From: Ignavibacteria bacterium
GTDB taxonomy: Bacteria > Bacteroidota > Ignavibacteria > Tepidaquicellales > Tepidaquicellaceae
DNA length: 64,000 bases
Direction: 5' to 3'
Assembly (NCBI GenBank): GCA_016704345.1
Contig: JADJAH010000001.1
Location: 530,501 to 594,500, forward strand
Part shown: in pieces, positions 27,520 through 36,713 of the stretch
Layout: the number at the start of each line of letters is the position of its first letter
Numbering within the stretch: the stretch's first letter is position 1
Notes under the pieces: generated by a model
Database searches by the model: none
What the model was told of the DNA's origin: nothing
Seen by the model: the letters and a program-made list of their open reading frames with translations, nothing else
Program-made: the position numbers and the translations under genes

Positions 27520-28281
27520 ATGGAAAAAAAATCAGTTTTAAAATCATCAGCATTTATCGGAGCAATACTCTTTTTAGCTTTTGCGAACTCTAAATTTAAT
27601 ACATCTGTCTTATTAAAAGATGATTCATTAAAAGTGAAAGTTGATACTATCGAAAATAATAAGTATCCATCTGTAAAAATCGGCAACCAGGAATGGATGA
27701 CCGAAAACCTGAATGTAGATAGATTTCAAAACGGAGATCCAATCCCTGAATTAAAAGGAGATTCGAAATGGTTTAAAGCAAGAGATGAGAAAAAACCTGC
27801 ATGGTGTTATTACGACAATGATCCGGCAAATGGTAAAATATACGGAAAGCTATACAACTGGTATGCAGTAAACGACCCCCGTGGCTTAGCTCCTGAGGGC
27901 TGGCATGTTCCTTCAGATAAGGAATGGACAATATTGATTGAATATCTTGGAGGAAAGGAAAAAAAAGTCAAATTTGATGATGGAACATCATATTGGTACA
28001 CTCCAACTGCAGGCGGTAAGATGAAAAGTACAGGGACACAATACTGGAGGAGTCACAATGAAGATGCGACAAACTCAAGCGGGTTCTCAGGTCTTCCCGG
28101 AGGTTACCGTGACTTCTTTGGAAATTTCTACGACATTGGACTCGAAGGCAATTGGTCGTGTTCCTCTGAGAACAAAAAAAATTATACCTGGACCCGATCC
28201 CTGGACTACTTAACTGACATTGTTAATAAGATGGGCTTCGACAAGAATTATGGTCATTCCGTCCGATGCCTCAGGGATTAG
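27520..28281 (+). CDS. FISUMP-domain protein (paralogue 3)
   Basis: An intact 253-residue protein: N-terminal hydrophobic signal (SSAFIGAILFLAFANSKFNT), then FISUMP domain with QEWMTENLNVDRFQNGDPIP, PAWCYYDNDPANGKIYGKLY, GLAPEGWHVPSDKEWTILIE, SSGFSGLPGGYR and the closing GHSVRCLRD. It is the best preserved member of the array. Non-coding 5' (AAACTAACAAACAAATAAAA-like) and 3' (ACTTTGACTCTTT) flanks are shared with the other members, which shows that the duplicated unit includes flanking DNA. Confidence 0.88.
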   Translation: MEKKSVLKSSAFIGAILFLAFANSKFNTSVLLKDDSLKVKVDTIENNKYPSVKIGNQEWMTENLNVDRFQNGDPIPELKGDSKWFKARDEKKPAWCYYDNDPANGKIYGKLYNWYAVNDPRGLAPEGWHVPSDKEWTILIEYLGGKEKKVKFDDGTSYWYTPTAGGKMKSTGTQYWRSHNEDATNSSGFSGLPGGYRDFFGNFYDIGLEGNWSCSSENKKNYTWTRSLDYLTDIVNKMGFDKNYGHSVRCLRD

Positions 28282-28333
28282 ACACTTTGACTCTTTTAGG
28301 GTTTAGGGTGTAACCCCAAGAAGAATATTGTCT

Positions 28334-28372
28334 GAATCACGGATTGCACGGATTAAAAGATTACACTGATTT
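28334..28372. repeat. Dispersed CACGGATT repeat
   Basis: AATCACGGATTGCACGGATT followed by AAAAGATTACACTGATT, containing two direct CACGGATT units and a variant. I know similar sequences as dispersed intergenic repeats in several bacterial phyla; only one copy is in this window. Confidence 0.45.
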
Positions 28373-28436
28373 ATTGATGAACTTACAATTGAAACATATT
28401 AAAAAATAATAAATCCCTTAAAGGAGCATTCATCTT

Positions 28437-29250
28437 ATGGGTTTCTGGAAAAAATTGTTTGGTGAAAAGCAGATTGAAAATCAAAATGTCACTTCAATTT
28501 CGCCTATATCGGGAAAGACATCTTCTGTTAGTCATTCTCAAGAAACTGAAATTCAATCCGGTTCAAATTGGTATTTCGCAGAAAATAAATCAAAAGGATT
28601 AAGACAAGTTGTATTTAACATTTCAGAAGACTTGATTCAGGAGACTAAGCTTGGAAGTCTGATTTTAGCTGCAAAATATAAGAACCTTGCAGAGAAAGGA
28701 TGGGCAACAGGTTTCTTTAGATTAGATGGTGACAGAGGTCCGTTCTTGTTAGTGAGAGCTGACGATTATGTTGAAGAGATCAAAAAATCAAAAATGAAAC
28801 TTGGCATTTCATTTTTCAGAATGGATGCGGGCGGGCTATTTGGAATTTATGTTCATGTTGATTCTGACAATCTAAGAAAAAGAAAGAGACAATCCAAATG
28901 TTTATTTTGAAATTGCTTATGGTTTGGATGAATCCGGAAGCGTTGATATGATGACTGATTTTCTTATGAAAGATCAGTTAGAATTAATATTGGCTGATAA
29001 GGATGATAGAAGTTCACAAAGTATTTATGATCCTTCAGGCGGCGGGTTTAAATCAATGACTCCTCCGCTGTGTAGATATGACATTCCAATTTCACTCGAT
29101 GAAAATTGTAAGAGAATATTAAATGAAGAATTAATGGATTTAAAAGAGTATCATTCTTCCATTCCTTCAGGCAGAAGAAATTTTCAGGTAAGTGTGCAGC
29201 AGTTGTGGAATATTGTACCGGAGAAAGACAATCCGATTTTAAGCAAATAA
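28437..29250 (+). CDS. Cytoplasmic protein of unknown function, WKKLFG type (frameshifted)
   Basis: Starts MGFWKKLFGEKQ, preceded by AAGGAG. The first frame (157 residues) has no signal or membrane helix and contains a regular alpha/beta region (GLRQVVFNISEDLIQETKLG, GPFLLVRADDYVEE). Shortening AAAAA to AAAA near 28881 joins it to DNPNVYFEIAYGLDESGSVD and a frame that ends at 29250, giving about 270 residues. Its N-terminus resembles that of the next gene (MKLWDKLFGKSE), suggesting a paralogous pair. Family not recognised. Confidence 0.6.
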
Positions 29251-29303
29251 AAAATAACAGAATCAGTTTGAAATAATTCTTCCAATAGATAAAACAATAA
29301 AAC

Positions 29304-29881
29304 ATGAAACTCTGGGATAAACTTTTTGGAAAAAGCGAAAGTAATGACGATAAGGAAAAGAATACCAAATTGGATGATTGGGCTATTTATAATCCCGATG
29401 AAATCTCAGCTCAATTTATTTCTAAACTAAAAGGAGTCAGAGATGTAATTTCAAAAAAACTCCGGACCCAAAAATTGTTTTAGGTATTATTGATGATTCA
29501 GTGATAGATAGTCTTTCTGATATGGTTGCTGCCAAAGTAATCAGTTCATACGAAGATGGTAAACCTCATAGTATTGGTTTAGCAATTGATGAAGTTTACT
29601 ATGTCGTTTCAGTTTTTACATTCAAAGCAAAATCAGTTCAATATGGTAAAACCATGCATGAGTGGTACGAAAGAGAATTTGGAGGTTATCTGGGATACTT
29701 AGAAAAATTAATAAGTAATCCTCCTATTAGTAACACTCCCTATTTAAAAACGCTTTGTCATATAATTTACTTTATTACCCTAAATGAATCATTGGTTGAT
29801 TTATGTATTACACCAACCAGTAAAGAAAATGCTGCAAATCAGGGAGTGATATTGCCGACAGATATTCTGGGCTTGAAATAA
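29304..29881 (+). CDS. Cytoplasmic protein of unknown function, WDKLFG type (frameshifted)
   Basis: The ATG at 29304 gives MKLWDKLFGKSESNDDKEKN; lengthening the A7 run at about 29453-29459 to A8 continues into TPDPKIVLGIIDDSVIDSLS and an alpha-helical region to a stop at 29881, about 192 residues. The same N-terminal motif as the preceding gene and close spacing suggest a functional pair. No signal peptide, no recognised domain. Confidence 0.6.
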
Positions 29882-29937
29882 TTTAATAAATTAATAAGCA
29901 TACACTAAATCTATTTTCAAAATTAAAAGAAATCGAG

Positions 29938-30369
29938 ATGTCTCATAAATTAAGAGAGAACTTAGTTTTCCCAGTTCGTGTCAATCCTATTGATGTTGTG
30001 TGCGGATTTTTTGTTTGTGGTAGCGTGCTTCATCACTGTATAGAGTGTAACTTATTGAATGCTAATACCATTTTGCTCCAATGTTTAAGCAATTTTTGGC
30101 CAGTTGTTCTCCAACAAAATCCACATTTAGAAGTTCTTTGTGTATTTTCACAATCTCGAAATACATCAGATGAACTAAAATCAGCAATATCAGCATTAAC
30201 CAACAAAGGAAAATATAGGGAAAATTCTATAGTTGCTATAAGTAAAAACTTATCACTTAAAGTACCTTTTCCAATAGAAAATGAAAGTGTATTTCTTGGT
30301 TTTTGTTTTAAATCTCAAAATCCTGAAATAATTTTATTGGAAAAGGGTAATGATGTAATTGTACAATAA
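29938..30369 (+). CDS. Hypothetical protein
   Basis: A 143-residue protein with six cysteines in the first 70 residues (VVCGFFVCGSVLHHCIECNL) and a helical/beta C-terminal half. No signal peptide. I do not recognise the family. It is the third gene of a short plus-strand run with the two LFG-type proteins, 56 bases after the previous stop, and ends just before an AT-rich stretch without genes up to 30660. Confidence 0.5.
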   Translation: MSHKLRENLVFPVRVNPIDVVCGFFVCGSVLHHCIECNLLNANTILLQCLSNFWPVVLQQNPHLEVLCVFSQSRNTSDELKSAISALTNKGKYRENSIVAISKNLSLKVPFPIENESVFLGFCFKSQNPEIILLEKGNDVIVQ

Positions 30370-30660
30370 GCCGAAAATACAAAATTTTATGGCTACTAAA
30401 ACTCTTTAATTAATCTGCCATTGAAGAGATAGGGATATTCCGTTACTGAAGAAAATGTAATTTCTAATATTGTTATTCCGCAATTGTTGGTATTTAGTAA
30501 ATGTAAGGAACCAAGAACAGCATCAGAAATGTAAAAGAGCCAAAGCGTAGTATAATGAGATGAAATTTCCGTGTTGAACCGAATAATAGAAACAGTAATG
30601 GTGGTTCATTAGTTTGGCTGGATTTGTAAATTCAAAAAACAATAAGGAGAATATAAATCT

Positions 30661-32473
30661 ATGAAACGCCCAATCACATTTCCTATCATCGTATTCTTTT
30701 TCTGTTGTACTATAAATTGCAACACGGAAGACTGCCCGGTTAACCATACTGACCCAGTAGACAACCGAACCTACCTCAAAAAAACATTTGACAAGTACCA
30801 CGAGACTTTTGACGTTTACACTGATCTTGATGCAGCGGGAAATCATTTTGTAATGCCCGGAAGAATGCAAAACGCACCACCAATGGATTTAGGATTTACA
30901 GGTAACCCGAATTCCGGCTATACCTGTATCAAAGCAAGTTATACAAGAGGTAACGGATGGAGCGGATGGTATTTTTTAAATGGTATTTTGCAGGGAACTC
31001 AAACCGCTCCTTCAGCGAATTGGGGAGACATTCCGAATGCAGGTGTTAATGTTGGCAGTCCGGGTGAATTGACATTTTATGCAAAGGGAGAAAGTGGAGG
31101 TGAAGTATTGGAGTTTTTCATTGCAGGTGTTGGATACGATCCTAATTCCGGAAATCAAACTAAACCTTATCCTGATCTTTCTGGGAAAATTAAAAATACA
31201 AGTTAATCCGGATAAATTATGTTGTTTTAACAACTGAATGGAAAAATATACTATTAATACTAAGGAGCAGATTTAAGCTATACACTCGGAGGATTCGGAT
31301 GGACTGCATCTGATTCTCGCAATAGTCAGGATATAACCTTTTATTTAGACGATATTAAATTTAACTCATCAAGATTATCTGAGCCAAGACTGCTTGTAAG
31401 TTATGAAGTAGAAAATCAGGGAACAGACTTTGACAGAATTATGAGGAATGTTGCTTTCACTTATGATAATGCGCTGGCTTTGATGGCATTCTTAGCTGAA
31501 GGAAGTAATGATGACGCAAAATTAATTGCAGATGCATTTGTATATATCACACAGCACGATCGCTATTACAGTCCCGGACGAATTCGTAACGGATACATGG
31601 GCGGAGATTTAAAGACTGCACCGGGATGGACTCCAAACGGAAGACAATTTACAGTCAGAATGCCGGGCTGGACGCAAAATAATCAATGGAATGAAGATGA
31701 ATTTGCAGTAAGTACTCATACGGGAAATGCGGCGTGGCTTATGCTTGGACTGCTTGCTTATTATGAAAAAACCGGTTCTGCAGAAGCTACATATCTGAAT
31801 GCAGCAAAACTTGTCGGGGATTGGATTGAGAGTAATTGCCGCGATACAAGAGGAGCAGGCGGATATACAGCCGGATTCGAAGGCTGGGAGCCCGCGCCGA
31901 CAGAACTTTATACAAAGCCACAGAGCACAACATAGATTTGTATGCTGCATTTCCAAAGAATTTTCCTGAAGACAAATGATATTGTCTGGAAAGACAGAGC
32001 AGACCATGCAAAGACTTTTGTGATTGCAATGTATGATTCGGTCGGAGGTAGGTTCTTTACCGGCACAACCGATGATGGTATCACCATTAACAAGACCGTA
32101 ATTCCTTTAGATGTCCAAGCATGGGCAATACTATCTTTGAAAGATGAATATCAAAATTATCTTCCTGCGTTAAATTATGCTGACAGCAATATCAAAGTCG
32201 GAAGCGGATATGCGTTCAGTAATTTTGACTTGTCAACTGCCTGGATGGAAGGAACATCACAGATGGCTGCAGTATATGCATTTTAGACAGCACTAACAAG
32301 TATAACGAAATAATAAATTTTGTAGAAAGCAACAAAGATCCTTCAGGTGCGATTTTGCGACGCAATCCGGAACACTTCAAACAGGATTTGATTGGATATA
32401 TTATCACAGAAAACACATAGGTGCGACGGCGTGGTATGTGCTGGCGAAGAAGAAGGTGAATCCGTTTTGGTAG
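30661..32473 (+). pseudogene. Secreted six-hairpin glycosidase-like protein, multiply broken
   Basis: An apparent signal peptide (ITFPIIVFFFCCTINC, possible lipobox) is followed by a beta-sandwich, carbohydrate-binding-like region (residues 40-170; GNGWSGWYFLNGILQG, GELTFYAKGESGGEVLEFFI). After the stop at 31206 the protein resumes in other frames: GGFGWTASDSRNSQDITFYL, then helical hairpins AFTYDNALALMAFLAEGSND, GNAAWLMLGLLAYYEKTGSA, GGYTAGFEGWEP, ATEHNIDLYAAF, TGTTDDGITINKTVIPLDVQ, WMEGTSQMAAVY and the end GATAWYVLAKKKVNPFW. The (alpha/alpha)6 pattern and motifs fit secreted glycosidases. At least five frame breaks make it non-functional as read. Confidence 0.65.
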
Positions 32474-32652
32474 GGGGTGAATTAACTTTATTTTCAAATG
32501 AAAAATTAAATGGCTGATGAGAAAAATTGCAACAACCAGTAATTGCTGGAAATAATGTTTTGCATGTACAAAATAAAGTGGAGATCAGAGACCACACTAA
32601 AAAACGAGGCGAATCTGAAAAGCCAAACGAGTAAGAATTAAATACTGTTTTT

Positions 32653-33163
32653 ATGAAAAATATTTCAATAGTAATATTGTTGTTTTCTGTTTGCATACTT
32701 CAAGGGAACAAAGTCTCAGCACAAGATGATTCAAATTTGCAAGTTATTAAGAATGAGGAAAGAAGTATTGTTGATGATATTCTTGCAACTGGAATAGGCG
32801 ACAGACTAACTATTCCGGGGATCATTACTAGCAAAGCAGATCCGTCGGCAATAACAATAAGATCAGAAGGGAATCTCTGTTGCAAGTAATGAATTACCTT
32901 CTGACGGAATACCAACTTATTTTTCGTTTACTAAAAATCCTTTAAGTCCAGATTTTGAAGGCAACGAAAGTATTCACCGTTTCTATGGAAACATTGTTAA
33001 CTGGGTTAAATATATTGAGGAGTTTCCAGAAATTATTGGAACAGGTGACATCGAAAACAGACTTACTTTTCTTCTACTTAAAGATATAGGTTATGTTTAT
33101 GTCAGAGGAGAGGGTAAACTTGTATATCCGGATGGTACGACCATTGAACTACCTGGTAATTAG
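32653..33163 (+). CDS. Small secreted protein of unknown function (one frameshift)
   Basis: A signal peptide (ISIVILLFSVCILQGNKVSA|Q) then about 145 residues. Reducing GGG to GG near 32871-32873 joins SAITIRSEG to ISVASNELPSDGIPTYFSFT and continues to VRGEGKLVYPDGTTIELPGN, stop at 33161-33163. No domain recognised. It lies 200 bases upstream of the radical SAM gene on the same strand and could be part of that module or independent. Confidence 0.55.
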
Positions 33164-33207
33164 AAGTAGAAACATTTTCCTAATTGTAACAAATTAACAA
33201 GGTAAAT

Positions 33208-33276
33208 ATGATTAAGATTATTTATAGAGTGTGTGGCTCTGCGAAAACAAGAAAAGAATTAATACGTTTTGTGTGA
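33208..33276 (+). other. Possible 22-codon open frame before the radical SAM gene
   Basis: ATG at 33208 encodes MIKIIYRVCGSAKTRKELIR plus two residues. It contains one cysteine. No clear ribosome-binding site; it may be the start of a decayed gene. Recorded because short peptides often sit next to radical SAM maturases, but there is no positive evidence that it is a substrate. Confidence 0.2.
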
Positions 33277-33364
33277 GGACCGGAAGGTGTTTTCTTAGTG
33301 AGATTTGCAAATAACTTTTTTAAAATTAAATATCTGATAATTTTTGTTGAACAATCAATTCAAT

Positions 33365-34737
33365 ATGGTTAAACCAAATAATACTACTTCAGTGATCAAT
33401 ACAGAACTTTTTACGATACCAATAGAAAACAATAAGTATATCATTTATGCACCACTCAGAAGAGCTGCTTTGATTGGAAATACCGGCATGGTAAATCATA
33501 TAGCCGGGCTCATAGACGAAAGGAACAGGAATAATTCAGACCTGAACAATGCAATATCGGAATTTCTTAGAAGATTAGAAATAGCGGATGGAAATCCTGA
33601 AAACATACCTGTATCAAATTTTGAGGGGATACCAAAACCTACAACAGTTACATTATTCTTGACTACTGCTTGCAATCTAAGATGTACTTATTGTTATGCT
33701 GCTGCGGGGGATACACCTTTAAAATCTATGTCTTTTGAAATTGCAAAGAAGGGAATTGATTTCATTTTAAAAAATGCTGTTGAAAACAATACGGATTTGA
33801 TAACTGTAAATTATCACGGGGGAGGCGAACCAACAGCTAACTGGAAAATTCTTGTGGATTCCTATGAATATGCAAGAGCAAAAGCTATTGAACATGGATT
33901 GGGAATTATCGGCTCAACTGCAACAAATGGAGTATTGACTGATAATCAAATTAACTGGATCATTGAAAATCTCGAAGGTGGTGTAAGTCTTTCTTTTGAT
34001 GGATTGCCTTCTATGCATGATATGCACCGAAAAACAATTTCAGGCAAAGGCTCCAGTGAAAAAGTTATACACACAATTAAAATGTTTGACAAAGCAAACT
34101 ATGACTATGGGATAAGAGTAACTGTTACAGCCGATCAGATTCAGCAATTACCTTTATCAATTGAATACATTTGTTCAAATTTTAAGACGAAAAATGTTCA
34201 AGTTGAACCTCATATCAAATGGGAAGATGGAAAGAAGCGCCAACTGCTGAAACAACTGACTTTATTTTAAACTATAGAAAATCTCTTGAGATAGCCGAAA
34301 AGCACGGAATAGCTTTATACTTCAGCGCAGCAAGAATTGACGTTTTAACTAATCATTTTTGCGGAATTACACAGGACACTTTTGCTCTCTCACCTGATGG
34401 AAATGTGTCCGCCTGTTATGAAGTATTCTCAGAAGACAATGAGTTTTCTGATGTTTTCTTTTATGGTGCACCTGAACAGAACAAAGAGGGTTACAAATTT
34501 AATTTGAAAGTTCTCAATAATCTTCGTGATCAAGTTGTGAATAATCATAAGTATTGTGAAGGCTGTTATGCAAAATGGCATTGTGCCGGAGATTGTTATA
34601 ATAAGTCTCTTACAGTGAACGGGAGAGATAATTTTCAAGGTTCAGATAGATGTCATATAACCAGAGAATTGACTAAAGATCTTATCTTAAAGAAAATAAA
34701 AGATTCCGGGGGACTGTTTTGGCATGAATCAATTTGA
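33365..34737 (+). CDS. Radical SAM/SPASM-domain protein (one frameshift)
   Basis: About 457 residues. An N-terminal region (1-90) with YIIYAPLRRAALIGNTGMVN precedes the radical SAM core with CNLRCTYC (the CxxxCxxC cluster), GGGEPTANW and a Thr/Asn-rich SAM loop. The C-terminal SPASM domain has FCGITQDTFALSPDGNVSAC and CEGCYAKWHCAGDCYNKS plus RCHIT for auxiliary Fe-S clusters. Such proteins modify peptides or proteins (RiPP-type or sulfatase-type maturases). Changing AAA to AAAA at 34231-34233 joins HIKWEDG to KEAPTAETTDFILNYRKSLE. A TTG seven codons upstream is an alternative start. It heads a tight operon with the next two genes. Confidence 0.9.
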
Positions 34738-34774
34738 ACTAACATATTCTTCTCACTTTAAACATTGAGAAAAA

Positions 34775-35218
34775 ATGAAATCCCAACATAAGAAAGCATC
34801 AATATCTATAATTTCAGTTCTGTTAATTGTTGTAATAAGCTATGCTTTATTTAAGTCTCATTTTTTCGAACCTGAAGTTTGCAAAGTTGCACGAAACCTT
34901 TACACAAATACAGAATCCGGAGATTACGAGGAAGTATTGCAACTGCTTTCAAAACCGACAAAAAGTTTAATTGATAAAAATCAATTGATTCGTGCATTAG
35001 AGATTGGAAGAGACGATATGAAATTAAGGGGCGGGTTGTCATCTATTGATGTTGAAGAGATTTATAGTGCGGGGGATTCATCATTTGTTTATGTGAATAT
35101 TTACTACAAAGGTCATAAGGATGATGTTCCTGACACATCATTGGAACAAAAAACTGATACACTAAAATTGCTAAAAGAAGATGATAGATGGGTAATCTAT
35201 CTTCAGCCATTATTTTAA
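34775..35218 (+). CDS. Membrane-anchored protein, DUF4878/NTF2-like
   Basis: A 147-residue protein with one N-terminal membrane helix (ISIISVLLIVVISYALFKSH) and a soluble domain outside the membrane with a helix-strand layout (VARNLYTNTESGDYEEVLQL, SSFVYVNIYYKGHKD, DDRWVIYLQPLF) similar to lumazine-binding/DUF4878-like domains of envelope proteins. It lies between the radical SAM gene (37 bases) and the Tat-WD40 gene (18 bases), so it probably belongs to the same system, perhaps as an exported partner of the WD40 protein. Confidence 0.65.
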   Translation: MKSQHKKASISIISVLLIVVISYALFKSHFFEPEVCKVARNLYTNTESGDYEEVLQLLSKPTKSLIDKNQLIRALEIGRDDMKLRGGLSSIDVEEIYSAGDSSFVYVNIYYKGHKDDVPDTSLEQKTDTLKLLKEDDRWVIYLQPLF

Positions 35219-35236
35219 TAACATTAAATTCAATTT

Positions 35237-36688
35237 ATGAAAATCAGTGAACCCAAATTTCGCTTAACGTCGATTCACAGTGACGGTCATGAAGAAAATC
35301 CTGAAATTCTGCGCTTAGATGAGTTAACTTGGAATGTCAACACGAACCGAAGAGGATTTCTAACTGCAGGCATTACAGCAGCAGCAGTTCTTAGTTTGAT
35401 TGGATCTTCAGCATTAGTTAAGTCGGAAAGCAAACAAAAGACTGCCAAAGATTTATTTGCTCATGCAGAATCCGTAAAAGCTCTGGCTATTACAAGTGAT
35501 GACAAGTACTTGATTTCTTGTGGTAATGAAGGAATAATCAAAATATGGAATTTAGCGGATAGAAGTCTTTTGAAATCGATAAAGATAGTAAGCAAATCAG
35601 GTAAGACGCAATCTTTAGCTGGTGAAGCCGTAAGACTAAGAGTTACATCGGACAACAAATATTTCGTATACACGGCTGGTCAGGGATCAATTTACGTTTA
35701 CGAATTACCCGGAGGAGAACTTAAACATCGCTATTATTCAAAGGCATCTGGTGAAAGCATAATTGAAATTGACAACAACAACAATATCTATTTTGTAAAC
35801 CAATCGTCAAATTCTACTTTGATTTATCGAATGCCGTTAGATACAAGCAGCGCAGATTTAATATTAACAATTACCGGACAATGTAAAATAACGGAATTAA
35901 AAGTTTCGGAGAGCAGAGACATATTGATTTTAGGAGACAGATGTGGAATTATTTCATTCTGGAAATTACCTGAAGGCAAGATTGCAATGACTTATGGAAG
36001 TTCAGAATTGGATGGTAATAGAGATTTAAATAATTCTTCAATCTCTACAATTCTTGTTGATAAAAATAATGAATTGTTGATTTCAATCTCTGAGGACAAT
36101 GAATTAATTGTATGGAATTTTCCTAATAGTGGGATATCAGGTGCATTAATTGATATATTAACTCTACCAAAAAAGAATGAGATAAAAGATAACTCGAATG
36201 AAATTACGAGTTCTATAATTTCCGATGATACTAAAAGGTTAATAGTAGGAACTTCTTAAGGTAATGTTTTAATACGCTCAATACCTGAGTTGAAAATTCT
36301 TAAAGAATTTCAAGGACATTCTAATACTATAGAAGGTATGGTTATTACCTCTGACGGGAAAACTTTGATAACATGCTCTCTGGATAATGATATTAAAATT
36401 TGGAGCTTGGATAATTTTGATTTGATAAGTTACTTGTACGATCGCAAAGTCAATAAATCCGATGGAGTTTCGTATAATATAAAAAATAAAATAACAGGAA
36501 TAGTAACGACCTATACCCTGCCATGCGGTTCCCCTATTCCTCCGGGAGCAATCTGTACGTGCAATTGTGTTCCAAGTCTGGCTAGAGTGTACAAAGAAAA
36601 ACCCAAGAAGCAAAGGAAAACCAATTACGGAAGTACAACTTATTGCAGATGCAACAAAATTTGTACATGTGTTCCTGTAAGATACTGA
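35237..36688 (+). CDS. Tat-exported WD40 protein with cysteine-rich C-terminal tail (in-frame TAA)
   Basis: About 483 residues. A 45-residue N-terminal extension leads to a twin-arginine signal (NRRGFLTAGITAAAVLSLIG), then WD40-type blades (SVKALAITSDDKYLISCGNE, GIIKIWNLADRS; later NTIEGMVITSDGKTLITCSL, DNDIKIWSLDN). The last ~60 residues are unlike WD40: TYTLPCGSPIPPGAICTCNC then VPS, a basic linker, and TYCRCNKICTCVPVRY, eight cysteines in two similar halves. A TAA at 36257-36259 (VGTS-stop-GNVLIRS) splits the gene in frame; a Gln or Glu codon is expected. Tat export fits a protein modified or metal-loaded in the cytoplasm, and the co-operonic radical SAM enzyme is the obvious modifying candidate. 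Confidence 0.75.
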
Positions 36689-36713
36689 CAATAATATTCA
36701 CCATTTGATTTTA

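Noticed and set aside
33208..33276. Treating the 22-codon frame as a RiPP precursor of the radical SAM enzyme
   Set aside because: No leader/core pattern, one cysteine only, and no translation signals; the cysteine-rich WD40 tail is the better candidate.
20345..36259. Alternative genetic code or stop-codon reassignment suggested by several in-frame TAA/TAG codons
   Set aside because: TAA, TAG and TGA all end intact core genes in the same window (ligA, leuS, ybaB), so the in-frame stops are better explained by decay or base errors.
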